Shown here piece by piece: positions 1 through 8,758 of a stretch of DNA of 42,873 bases (its first letter is position 1; every line of letters starts with the position of its first letter). Both the position numbers and the translations under genes were made by a program. The notes under the pieces are model-generated. The model saw only the letters and a program-made list of their open reading frames with translations, made no database searches and was not told the DNA's origin. Origin of the DNA: an uncultured Lachnospiraceae bacterium (GTDB lineage Bacteria; Bacillota; Clostridia; Lachnospirales; Lachnospiraceae); assembly GCA_946414825.1 (NCBI GenBank), contig CAMKQB010000009.1, forward strand, positions 1 to 42,873, in the 5' to 3' direction.

Positions 1-40
1 AATATACGACGCGTTCGTACTAATGTCAAGATTTGTATAG

Positions 41-1078
41 CTATCTAAGCAAATTAATTATCAGATTCTCAGCCACGTCTCTTGATGTCAGTTCACTCGA
101 CATAAGTGACATTGTTGCCTGCTGGCATAGTTCCACCGATCTAATAAGGTCCTTATGAGTATAGGAATAACAGATTTTGATTAGTCTGGAAGCTGCCCAG
201 TCTGCCACCTTGAGCTTCGAAGATATCTCCTTAGCTGTAGCTTTGTCCTTCAGCATCTGACTAACAATGAGTAGCTGATTGAACTGATAGCTTATACTAC
301 CTATTATGTTATATGGAGTTCGACCTAGTTTCAGGAGATCCATGTACATGCTGATGGCCGCATCCCTATTCTTCTGGGAAATAGCCCTGCACATATCAAA
401 TATCTTGTCCTCGACAGAGCTGGCGCAGACCGCTTCAACATCCGCTTCCGTTATCACTCCTCGCTCCAAGCAATAGTCATGAAGCTTACGAGCCTCATTC
501 CTGAGAAGGTACATATTCTTGTCTGGTCCTGCCGCTGTGATCAGCATTTCAGGAACGGCGAGCTTAACCTTCATTCCATCCTCACCTAGAATCATTCCCA
601 GCCAGGAAATGAGATCGTCCGTGGTTGGTGTATCAAACTCCGCGCAGGTAACTCTCTCATCCTTAGACGCATGAAGATATGCCTTCTTTGACTTGTTGAC
701 CTTTGACTCACAGAACACAAGCACATTTGTATCCGGCATCTGATCCAGAACTTCAAGGAAGGCATCGTCAGACAGATCAAAGAGTCCGCTATCCTCAACA
801 ATAATAACTCTATGCTCCGCAAAAAATGGTATAGTAATAGCGTCTGATATCACCGTATTCAAATCGAAGGTATCAGAGTTATAGGAAACCATATTCATAG
901 TATCATCCGGACTAGACAGCGCCGCTTTCAGCTCATCGCGGTATTGATTCACCAGATATTTCTCCTCGCCAAACAGAAGATACATTCTCGAAAAACTGTT
1001 TGTTTTAATGTGTCCCCTAATGGTTGCAATAGACGCCTTAGTCGGATTTACTTTTTTCTTTTTCTTAAAATCAGCCAT
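41..1078 (-). CDS. holA: DNA polymerase III subunit delta
   Basis: Delta subunit of the clamp loader, which opens the beta sliding clamp during replication. The 345-residue length and the FGEEKYL motif near residues 36-42, followed by an AAA+-like region and an alpha-helical C-terminal region, fit the HolA family. The N-terminus carries an unusual lysine-rich stretch (residues 5-9). It is the last gene of a long minus-strand run; in many Firmicutes holA directly follows comEC, but here an HTH-Uma2 gene lies between. No Shine-Dalgarno is visible before the ATG; instead a good promoter (TTGATG, 17 bp, TATACT at 1085-1113) ends 6 nt before the ATG, so the mRNA may be leaderless. Identification is firm; the start is likely but rests on the promoter argument. 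Confidence 0.92.
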   Translation of the reverse strand: MADFKKKKKVNPTKASIATIRGHIKTNSFSRMYLLFGEEKYLVNQYRDELKAALSSPDDTMNMVSYNSDTFDLNTVISDAITIPFFAEHRVIIVEDSGLFDLSDDAFLEVLDQMPDTNVLVFCESKVNKSKKAYLHASKDERVTCAEFDTPTTDDLISWLGMILGEDGMKVKLAVPEMLITAAGPDKNMYLLRNEARKLHDYCLERGVITEADVEAVCASSVEDKIFDMCRAISQKNRDAAISMYMDLLKLGRTPYNIIGSISYQFNQLLIVSQMLKDKATAKEISSKLKVADWAASRLIKICYSYTHKDLIRSVELCQQATMSLMSSELTSRDVAENLIINLLR

Positions 1079-1084
1079 GGACTC

Positions 1085-1113
1085 AGTATATTCTAATTCC
1101 TTTCCATCATCAA
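1085..1113 (-). promoter_or_regulatory. Candidate SigA promoter of holA (leaderless)
   Basis: Minus strand: -35 TTGATG (1108-1113), 17-bp spacer, -10 TATACT (1085-1090), then only GAGTCC before the holA ATG at 1078. A start site about 7 nt after the -10 falls on the A of the ATG. This is seen in sequence; promoter activity is inferred. Confidence 0.55.
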
Positions 1114-1153
1114 CCTAAATTTCCTTCTCATCAGCAGCTACTAATCTCATCCT

Positions 1154-1933
1154 TTAATCATATAAAAAACTGATTTTTTCATATATAGATTTGAAATCCA
1201 TCTTACATTTATTCTTCCAAATTGCTACAGGAATTTTGTCATCAAACGTGTATTCCTTATAATCAGTTCCTTTTTCAAAAACATACACCAAAACCCTTTT
1301 CTGTTCAGGAAGAACTATCCAATATTCACGAACCCCGGCTCTCTGATACTTGCCCTTCTTCCTAACAATATCCATATACCAGTTACTAGGAGAAAGAACC
1401 TCTACTATTAAATCCGGCGCACCAACAACCCTTGCCTTTATTATTTTATCCCTGTCACAAACCACCAAAACATCAGGTTGAACCATAGTTTTATCATCGC
1501 TGTCTAGTTGAACGTCTGTAGGAGCAACTGACGTAATACAGTTTCCTTTGTTTTTAGATATATAATCATCAAAAGCTATGGCTAACATCAATCCTATTTT
1601 CTGATGGATAAATGTTGGAGCGGCCATATCATAGAATACTCCATCAATCATTTCAATTCTTGTACCCTCAGGAAGAGCAATGTAGTCTTCCATAGTTTTA
1701 CCTCTCATATCATGCGCTGTCACACCAATGTTATAAGCACTCGACTCTCCAACCAGATCAGAATCTTCTGAAAACATTTGTTTCAAAGCTTGCAACGTCT
1801 TGTATCTAGGTGAAGTTGTTTCACCACTAAATATCTTCTGAACAGTACCTAACGGAACCCCCGTCATATCTGATATATACTGATTTGAATAGCCAAATGC
1901 CTTCTTCTTTTCAATCATTTCCTTAATTGTCAT
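1154..1933 (-). CDS. HTH domain - Uma2 (DUF820) family nuclease-like fusion protein
   Basis: A 259-residue two-domain protein. Residues about 1-55 look like an XRE/lambda-repressor-type helix-turn-helix (YISDMTGVPLGTVQKIFSG near 19-37). Residues about 80-255 match the Uma2/DUF820 family, a PD-(D/E)XK nuclease-fold family of unknown physiological role: QPDVLVV near 152-158, GAPDLIVEVLSPS near 171-183, and a Lys-rich stretch followed by EYWIV near 203-207. The nuclease-like residues D154, E178 and K193/K195 appear present, so the fold may be active. It has its own strong promoter (2010-2038) and a good ribosome site (AGGAGTGATAGC before ATG). It sits between comEC and holA, as if inserted into a conserved pair. 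Function unknown; regulator, nuclease or both are possible. Confidence 0.8.
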   Translation of the reverse strand: MTIKEMIEKKKAFGYSNQYISDMTGVPLGTVQKIFSGETTSPRYKTLQALKQMFSEDSDLVGESSAYNIGVTAHDMRGKTMEDYIALPEGTRIEMIDGVFYDMAAPTFIHQKIGLMLAIAFDDYISKNKGNCITSVAPTDVQLDSDDKTMVQPDVLVVCDRDKIIKARVVGAPDLIVEVLSPSNWYMDIVRKKGKYQRAGVREYWIVLPEQKRVLVYVFEKGTDYKEYTFDDKIPVAIWKNKCKMDFKSIYEKISFLYD

Positions 1934-2009
1934 GCTATCACTCCTATTCTCAAAATCCCAACTTTACTTGATTCCTATATAATCTCTTTTTCCGCTTTCA
2001 TCTCCTATC

Positions 2010-2038
2010 ATTATAAAAAACAACGTCCCATTTCTCAA
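2010..2038 (-). promoter_or_regulatory. Strong SigA-type promoter for the HTH-Uma2 gene
   Basis: Minus strand: -35 TTGAGA (2033-2038), 17-bp spacer, -10 TATAAT (2010-2015), about 77 nt before the start codon at 1933. Close to consensus at both boxes, so this gene probably has independent transcription even though it lies in a long same-strand run. Confidence 0.65.
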
Positions 2039-2063
2039 TCGTAATTATCCATTTTACAACCAT

Positions 2064-4757
2064 TTATTTTAAATCAATAATCACCGCTCCCATATGGTCA
2101 GTTCGGTAGATAGTAGCACCTGTTTCATCAAGTCGTTCTAAAGCCTCTCGCGATGGATGTCCATACATATTATGCTCTCCACAAGATATAACGACTACAT
2201 CAGGGGAATACCATCTAAGAAAATCTTCACTACTTGAATACTTTGAGCCATGATGTGGACACTTAAGAATTCTGTTTCTATCTTGTATTAACCTTTGATC
2301 TAATTCATACTCTTGTTTTTCTATATGCTTCCACTCGCCCTCTTTCTTATCCTCACGATTCCGGTAGTTCTCTTGGGCTTCCATTATTTTTGATTCAACC
2401 TCCATTCCAATATCGCCAGTATAAAGAATCTCCGTTGGTTTCTCTGCGTTCAGAACAAATCTTACAACCAAAGAATAATCATTCCCTGAATGTTCTTCGC
2501 CTCCGTCCCATGCCTTCGTGTTTTCTTTCCCACCAGAATCCTCAGGATAATCTGAAGTATCAGGATACAGTACCTCAAAACATTCATCCACTGTATCACC
2601 TTCACTCAGTTCGACAAGCGACATTTCATTTGGATGTTTATTCCGAACCGCCTTAATTCTGCGTATCACTTCATCTTCCTCAGTCCCGGCTGCCATAGCT
2701 ACATTACCAACCTGAATCCCATAAGTATCCATATTTTCAAGAAGATATAGTATCCCACTAACATGATCCATATCCGTATGAGAAATTAATATACAGTCGA
2801 TGTCTGTCATACCGTAGTATTTAAGTGCCGGAATAAGCACATTTTCCCCGACCCTGTCATTACTCGAGGATCCACAGTCCACAATATAGTTTCTTCCACC
2901 TTTAGCGCCAGCCAAGTGTATAAATGCCCCATCGCCCTGTCCCACATCCAGAAACACCGCCTCTGATTGAAGATTGTTGTATATCTTCACGAACCCAATT
3001 GCCACAACACTGACCAGAAAATACATACAAACTACTGAAGCAATTTCCATATATCTCCGTCTCATTTTTTCTTTTGCAAATTCTTCGCCATCTTTTAACT
3101 GAGTTTTCTTCTCCTTATCTCTCGTTTTCCTGATCCACCTATATAGTCCGACAACGGAAGCAATTATAAGTACATATACCACTCCCAGCTGCCACAGCTC
3201 GACATGACCTGTAACAATAACAGAATGTGGTATTTTCAGAAATAACTGGCAAGCCCATTTATAGAAGCTGCATAATTCCTCGCACATCCATCTTGGAACC
3301 GAACTAACAAATTCTAATACAGCACCTAATACTCCAACGCTTCCTGCCGTCAATCCACCAACTGATGTATTAGCCAACGCCCCTAATAGTGTCGCAAGTA
3401 GCCCAGATACAACCACCACAGTCAGCAGTGGAACAAGAAATAGATTCAGAAATATCGCAAGAATCGGCACCTCAAAATAACTAAGCATAACAAGTGGCAT
3501 CATCCACAGAGTCACGCTAAAGGAAGAAATAAGCCCCTTCGAACATTTTCTAAGCCATCCTCTTTTGGACTTATGATACTTAATGAAGCTATCTCTATCC
3601 ACTATCTTCTTCCCTAGAATCTCTCCCGTTATGATTCCAACTACGGCACTGAAGCTCATAAGCATACCGCTCGAGAAAAGAGAATCCGGATTAAGCATCA
3701 CCATGATAAGAAGCGCCTCCACTAGGCTGGTTGGCATATCTGCAGTTCGTTTCAATAGAAAGGCCAGTTTCGATATTGTAATCATTATCACAGCTCTCTG
3801 CGTTGCTTCTGACATTCCTGTCATCACCCCATATAGAAATACCAGAACGATCACAACAAGCACCGCGTCCTTTTTCTTTACATGGAGGAAAGCCAGAAGC
3901 CCCTCGAGCATTCCTGCGATAAGTGCGACGTGAAGGCCTGATATCGCAAGGATATGTGCTATACCGCTTCTCTGAAATAGTAGCTTCGTATCTGAAGAAA
4001 GTTCTGACTTATCCCCCAGCATCATAGTTTTAAGTAGTGTCGCCGTCTCTTCGTTAAATATCCCATCGATTCTTTCACTGAACCTACATCTCGTTTTGTA
4101 TAGTCCATTTACGATTTCTTTTTTCTTTCCTTCCTGCAAATCTATACTCGTATATTTAATCTGGTACTTTATTCCCTTTCCCAGGTAATACCGCTCCATA
4201 TCGAAGCTTCCCGGATTCGAACTCGTCCGCATGTCTTCAAGCCTACCCTTAACCTGGAAATATAGTCCCGGTTCAACCATCTCAAAATATTCAGTATCTT
4301 CATCAGGTACATACATGGATAACCTATTTTTCCCAACCTTAAGATAAACTCGCTTCCCACTTGTCGACTCATCCACCTTCTCCACATACCCCACAAAACC
4401 TAAGCAGCCATTCAAATCCACACTTATCCCATCTACCTCACTTTCACATTTTTCACCCTCTTCAATCCCTTCAAGCTCCCCAGTCCATTCATATAATTTA
4501 TCCAGTTCTCTCCCCTCATCAGAATAGAACCCATAACCCCAAATCATTCCCCCAACAAAACTCACCCCCAAAATCAGAGAAAAATAAAAATGCAACAAAT
4601 CCGAGCATTTAGTTCGCACGAATTTGTTGCATATGATTGTTATTATGATTCCTATTCCCACTGTTATGGCACTGTATCGGAGATTATCCTGCGCCAGTCG
4701 GTATGTTAGTTCCCCTAGAACAAACATGACCCCCATATTCATAAGTGGTCTTTTCAA
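2064..4757 (-). CDS. comEC: ComEC/Rec2 competence DNA channel protein
   Basis: Inner-membrane channel for single-stranded DNA entry during natural transformation. The 897-residue protein has the full ComEC layout: N-terminal membrane segments with a DUF4131-like soluble domain (about residues 60-230), the multi-pass Competence domain (about 240-540, including the ILAISGLHVALIAG signature), and a C-terminal metallo-beta-lactamase domain with FLDVGQGDGAF and the HTDMDH metal motif at 660-665. The start is a TTG preceded by AAGGAGG at 7-nt spacing, 2 nt after the stop of the upstream GerMN gene, indicating translational coupling. An acidic, Glu-rich insertion lies in the beta-lactamase domain near the HIEKQEYEL stretch. 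No comEA or pilin genes lie in the window, so competence itself is not shown. Confidence 0.95.
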   Translation of the reverse strand: MKRPLMNMGVMFVLGELTYRLAQDNLRYSAITVGIGIIITIICNKFVRTKCSDLLHFYFSLILGVSFVGGMIWGYGFYSDEGRELDKLYEWTGELEGIEEGEKCESEVDGISVDLNGCLGFVGYVEKVDESTSGKRVYLKVGKNRLSMYVPDEDTEYFEMVEPGLYFQVKGRLEDMRTSSNPGSFDMERYYLGKGIKYQIKYTSIDLQEGKKKEIVNGLYKTRCRFSERIDGIFNEETATLLKTMMLGDKSELSSDTKLLFQRSGIAHILAISGLHVALIAGMLEGLLAFLHVKKKDAVLVVIVLVFLYGVMTGMSEATQRAVIMITISKLAFLLKRTADMPTSLVEALLIMVMLNPDSLFSSGMLMSFSAVVGIITGEILGKKIVDRDSFIKYHKSKRGWLRKCSKGLISSFSVTLWMMPLVMLSYFEVPILAIFLNLFLVPLLTVVVVSGLLATLLGALANTSVGGLTAGSVGVLGAVLEFVSSVPRWMCEELCSFYKWACQLFLKIPHSVIVTGHVELWQLGVVYVLIIASVVGLYRWIRKTRDKEKKTQLKDGEEFAKEKMRRRYMEIASVVCMYFLVSVVAIGFVKIYNNLQSEAVFLDVGQGDGAFIHLAGAKGGRNYIVDCGSSSNDRVGENVLIPALKYYGMTDIDCILISHTDMDHVSGILYLLENMDTYGIQVGNVAMAAGTEEDEVIRRIKAVRNKHPNEMSLVELSEGDTVDECFEVLYPDTSDYPEDSGGKENTKAWDGGEEHSGNDYSLVVRFVLNAEKPTEILYTGDIGMEVESKIMEAQENYRNREDKKEGEWKHIEKQEYELDQRLIQDRNRILKCPHHGSKYSSSEDFLRWYSPDVVVISCGEHNMYGHPSREALERLDETGATIYRTDHMGAVIIDLK

Positions 4758-4759
4758 AT

Positions 4760-5269
4760 CTAATCCTCCTTGTAATAATAAAACGACGCGTCTGTATATG
4801 TTCCCTGCTGAACTATCTCGCCCTCCTCATCCTGAAGCGTGATAGCAACCTTGCCACCATTCAGTCCTTCGAGACTCTTTACTATAGCTGACTGATTCAG
4901 CAGTATAGCCTCTTCTGTTACGGGTCCATGAACATTTATAATCAGTGATATATTCTTTTCTTCATCCAGCGAGAATCTCTCTACCTCAAGTCCAGGATCA
5001 ATGGTCATATTCTCGATAACCTCTTCAACTGCAGCAGGAAGGTTGTCAGGCTGAACAAGCTGATAACGGTCATCATCAGGAACCACCTCAGTTTCCGTCG
5101 CATGATAAAGTTGGACAGTCCCGGCCTTCTGTATAACTGACTCCGTTGAAGCCTCTTGCCCCGACGTACCTGAGCAGGCAGCCAGTGAAACAACCAGAGC
5201 AGCAGAAGCTACCATGAGCTGAAGAAATGCCATAACACTATGATATTTTCTTTTATCCTTCTTCTTCAT
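4760..5269 (-). CDS. GerMN-domain lipoprotein
   Basis: Small secreted lipoprotein with a single GerMN (sporulation/germination) domain. From the chosen ATG the protein has a Lys-rich N-terminus, one hydrophobic segment and the lipobox LAAC (Cys 32), then a Ser/Thr-rich linker and a beta-rich domain ending in TYTDASFYYYKED. I chose the ATG at 5269 over an upstream in-frame TTG because GAGGT lies 5 nt before it. It follows an orphan sensor kinase by 28 nt; the actinobacterial MtrB-LpqB pair has a comparable kinase and GerMN-lipoprotein pairing, so the lipoprotein may modulate the kinase. That link is inference. Confidence 0.75.
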   Translation of the reverse strand: MKKKDKRKYHSVMAFLQLMVASAALVVSLAACSGTSGQEASTESVIQKAGTVQLYHATETEVVPDDDRYQLVQPDNLPAAVEEVIENMTIDPGLEVERFSLDEEKNISLIINVHGPVTEEAILLNQSAIVKSLEGLNGGKVAITLQDEEGEIVQQGTYTDASFYYYKED

Positions 5270-5297
5270 AACATACCTCAATCAGCTAAGCCCGAAG

Positions 5298-6701
5298 CTA
5301 TTTTGTATCCAGTGGAATCTTAACTGTAAATGTAGTACCCTTACCTGACTCGCTGTACAGCTTAATAGTTCCCTTATGAGCATTTACTATTCCTCTGGTA
5401 ATCGCAAGTCCAAGTCCCGTTCCTCCGGTATCTCTACTTCTTGCTTTATCCACACGGTAGAATCTCTCAAATACTCTTTCCTTTGCATCCTCAGGAATAC
5501 CAACTCCCGAATCAGCAACCTTTATATAGAAATATCTATTGTCCGCATTTAGACTGCACTTAATCCAGCCATTATCAATATTGTACTTAACCGCATTTTC
5601 TATCAGATTCGATATTGCAAGTGAAAGCTTTACCACATCTACCTTTGCCAGAACCTCTTTATAGCTCTCATAGGATAGGTCGATATTCCTCTGTTTTGCA
5701 AGAGGAGTAACTGTCTTGATGATAGTATCCATCATCTCATTGATGTCGACCTCCTCCAGATTCATATCGTTTGTATTCGAATCCGTTTTAACAAGTGTCA
5801 GCAGATCATTTATGATCTTGGTCTCTCTATCTATCTCGTCCACGATGTCAGTCATAAACTCTTTATATTCTTCAGCGGTTGCCGCCTCATTCTGAGTAAG
5901 TGACTCTGCTAGAACCTTCATGGATGTGATAGGTGTCTTCAGCTCATGTGATACGTTCGAAACGAATTCAGATCTTGTCTGATCGATAGTCGCCAGCTTC
6001 TCAAGAACCTCATTATAGTTTTCGGAAAGCACCTGTATCTCTACAAAGCCCTCATTCTCAGGAAGTCTTTCCTGCAGATTACCTAGAGCCGCATGCATGA
6101 TCTTCTCATTTATATCATTGATATCCGAAACCGAATTCTTGGAAATGGCCCTGATTATAATAAAATCTATCACCAGAATAATCAGCAACGCTATTACGCC
6201 AATATCAAGAATCCTATCACTTCTTGTCATTACATCAGCCATCGAAGCCTTGTAGAAAAGAACGCCTATTATCTCATTTTCGCGAACAATAGGGAAAATA
6301 ATCTTCGTATCTGAATCTCCATCAATACTGATGGACTGCTTTTCACCCTTCATGACCTTCATGATATTCTGGTCGATGATGAATGAGCCCTCCTCATCAG
6401 TAGCAGTATCACTAACTATCATGTATTTTCTATCTACTATGATGACTCTTCCCTGCTGAGCATTTACAGAATCCGTTATTTTAAAATTCAGAATAGAATT
6501 GTCTGCTATATTTTCCACACCAGATGAAGAAAGAATATCTGTTATATCTACAGCTCTTCTATTCGCTTCCTTCTCCACGCTGTCATACATATCTTTTCTA
6601 AATGAATATATGAAGACACCGGTAACTATTGCCAGAGACATGGTCAGAACCAGCATTACTGTAATCAATATGTAATTTTTAATTCTAATGTGTCTCCTCA
6701 T
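5298..6701 (-). CDS. Sensor histidine kinase (PhoR/ResE-like), no adjacent response regulator
   Basis: Membrane kinase of 467 residues. Two transmembrane segments (about 10-32 and 166-188) flank an extracytoplasmic sensor region of about 130 residues; a HAMP-like linker leads to the H-box SNVSHELKTP (His 252), N-box NLIENAVKYN, G-boxes DSGVGIP and GGTGLGL. All catalytic motifs are intact. The gene lies 7 nt after ppk1 and 28 nt before a GerMN lipoprotein gene. No response regulator gene is adjacent, so its partner is encoded elsewhere. Linkage to polyphosphate kinase hints at a phosphate or envelope stress role, but PhoR identity cannot be claimed from sequence alone. Confidence 0.88.
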   Translation of the reverse strand: MRRHIRIKNYILITVMLVLTMSLAIVTGVFIYSFRKDMYDSVEKEANRRAVDITDILSSSGVENIADNSILNFKITDSVNAQQGRVIIVDRKYMIVSDTATDEEGSFIIDQNIMKVMKGEKQSISIDGDSDTKIIFPIVRENEIIGVLFYKASMADVMTRSDRILDIGVIALLIILVIDFIIIRAISKNSVSDINDINEKIMHAALGNLQERLPENEGFVEIQVLSENYNEVLEKLATIDQTRSEFVSNVSHELKTPITSMKVLAESLTQNEAATAEEYKEFMTDIVDEIDRETKIINDLLTLVKTDSNTNDMNLEEVDINEMMDTIIKTVTPLAKQRNIDLSYESYKEVLAKVDVVKLSLAISNLIENAVKYNIDNGWIKCSLNADNRYFYIKVADSGVGIPEDAKERVFERFYRVDKARSRDTGGTGLGLAITRGIVNAHKGTIKLYSESGKGTTFTVKIPLDTK

Positions 6702-6708
6702 AACTAAA

Positions 6709-8754
6709 CTATTCCTCTACTGCTTTATAAGCCTCTTCATAAAAGATTTCCTGTGCGTTGATAGCCGGCTTTGTATGACGAACATACTTATAGGTACCAT
6801 CCTCCCGCAGCACTCTCGCCTTAACATTATCTGACATCTGGATGTTGAACATTTCTCTTACCCGGGCCCTTATGTCTGGATCGTAAATAGGAGTTGCAAC
6901 CTCCACACGGCGAACTGTATTTCTTGTCATGAAATCGGCCGAACCGATATACATTTCCTCGCGCTCGCCCTTACCGAAAATGTATATTCTGGAATGCTCC
7001 AGGAACCTTCCGACTATGCTGACAATCTTAATATTATCTGTCATTCCAGCGACACCCGGGTGCAGGCAGCATATACCACGGATTACCATTTCTATCTTAA
7101 CGCCAGCCGCAGAGGCTTCTATCAGCTTATCGATGATCTTCTTATCCGTAAGGGAGTTGATCTTAACACCGATATAGCCCTCACCGCCGTCCTTAGCTAT
7201 CTGAATCTCTCTATCTATCTTGTCAATAACCTTGTTCTGCAGGCACTTTGGCGCAACCAGCATATGCTCGGTTCTCTTCATAACCTCGCCCAGCGAAAGA
7301 GCCTTGAATACTCTCGCCGCCTCAGCTCCGATCTTCTGATCCGCTGTTATAAGGCAAAGGTCTGTATAGAGTCTGGCAGTCTTCTCGTTATAATTTCCAG
7401 TTCCGATCTGGGTTACGTACTTAACATCTCTGCCCTTCTTCATAGTGATAAGACATAGCTTCGAATGAACCTTCAGTCCATCCAGACCATAGATTACATT
7501 ACAGCCTGCCTCCTCAAGAGTTCTGGACCAGCCGATGTTATTCTCCTCGTCGAATCTGGCCTTCAGTTCTACAAGAACATCAACCTCTTTACCATTTTCC
7601 GCCGCCTCCACCAGTGCCTCGACGACCTTACTCTGCTTAGCGAGTCTGTATAATGTCATCTTAATCGATACTACATCAGGGTCATTTGCGGCCTCACTCA
7701 GCATAGAGAGGAAAGGTCTGATTGTCTCATATGGATAGGAAAGCAGCTTATCCTTCTCGATTATCTGAGGAATAAGAGGCTTTGATTCATCCAGTTCAGG
7801 CGACCTCTGAGGAATTCTCTTATCATAGAAGAGTTCCTTCTCATGTCTCAGCTTGTCCTCTATATCAAACAGAAATGACATATCCAGCGGTGCTGTTGTG
7901 TTGAAAATCATTTCCTTATCGATCTTGAAAAATGCTGCTATGGTCTTGATGATCTTCTTATCTATATCTCTTGTATATTCGAGTCTTACAGGTTCAAGCT
8001 TTCTACGCAGTTTAATAACCTCTGCCATATGGTCGCGATAGTTCAGCTCTTCGTCATAAACCTTGTCTGCATCAATATCTGCATTTCTAGTTACTCGCAC
8101 AAGCGATTTGCAGGTAATGTTATAGCCCGCGAAAACCATAGGAAGGAAATGTAATATCAGCTCTTCAGCGAGCATATATCTTCCCTTATTCCCCGGAATT
8201 TCTACAAGCCTTGAAAACATTCCGTTGTTACATGGAACAATACCAAATCTGCTCTTTCCACCCTTTGTTTCGAGAACTGCCGTTGCACAGATCTCCTTAT
8301 TCTTTATAAATGGAAATGGTCTCTTCTTGCTAATTGTAAACGGAGAAAGCAGCGGAAGTATATCTCTTTCGAAGAAGTCTTGAAGATATGCCCCCTCCTC
8401 TACGTCCAGATCAGCAAAGCTGACTATCTTGATTCCTTTTTTCTCTATCTCATGCATCAGCTTCGCATAGGATTCATCCTTCCTAATGCCGAGCTCACGA
8501 ACTCTTTCTCTAATAGCCTCCAGCTGCTCTGATGCAGTCATATGAGTTTTATTCTCTTTAGGATCATCCTCCAGAAGCATCTGATCATGGAGAGACCCTA
8601 CTCTAACCATGAAAAACTCGTCCAGATTTGTCTGATAAATGGACATGAAGGTAAGTCTCTCACATAACGGATTACGCTTATCCTCTGCTTCTTCCAGTAC
8701 CCTCTCATTAAATCTCAGCCATGATAACTCTCGATTCTCATATAGCTCGCTCAA
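6709..8754 (-). CDS. ppk1: Polyphosphate kinase 1
   Basis: Reversibly transfers the gamma phosphate of ATP to inorganic polyphosphate. The 681-residue length and N-terminal motif NRELSWLRFNERVLEEA are typical of PPK1. The two conserved histidines of the phospholipase-D-like catalytic domains are present: His 430 in GLKVHSKLCL (the autophosphorylated residue by family knowledge) and His 587 in FLEHSRIYIF. Start is a TTG with AAGGGGG 7 nt upstream. The gene lies 4 nt after the AIR-synthase-related gene and 7 nt before a histidine kinase, so co-transcription is likely. Confidence 0.96.
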   Translation of the reverse strand: MSELYENRELSWLRFNERVLEEAEDKRNPLCERLTFMSIYQTNLDEFFMVRVGSLHDQMLLEDDPKENKTHMTASEQLEAIRERVRELGIRKDESYAKLMHEIEKKGIKIVSFADLDVEEGAYLQDFFERDILPLLSPFTISKKRPFPFIKNKEICATAVLETKGGKSRFGIVPCNNGMFSRLVEIPGNKGRYMLAEELILHFLPMVFAGYNITCKSLVRVTRNADIDADKVYDEELNYRDHMAEVIKLRRKLEPVRLEYTRDIDKKIIKTIAAFFKIDKEMIFNTTAPLDMSFLFDIEDKLRHEKELFYDKRIPQRSPELDESKPLIPQIIEKDKLLSYPYETIRPFLSMLSEAANDPDVVSIKMTLYRLAKQSKVVEALVEAAENGKEVDVLVELKARFDEENNIGWSRTLEEAGCNVIYGLDGLKVHSKLCLITMKKGRDVKYVTQIGTGNYNEKTARLYTDLCLITADQKIGAEAARVFKALSLGEVMKRTEHMLVAPKCLQNKVIDKIDREIQIAKDGGEGYIGVKINSLTDKKIIDKLIEASAAGVKIEMVIRGICCLHPGVAGMTDNIKIVSIVGRFLEHSRIYIFGKGEREEMYIGSADFMTRNTVRRVEVATPIYDPDIRARVREMFNIQMSDNVKARVLREDGTYKYVRHTKPAINAQEIFYEEAYKAVEE

Positions 8755-8758
8755 ATTA

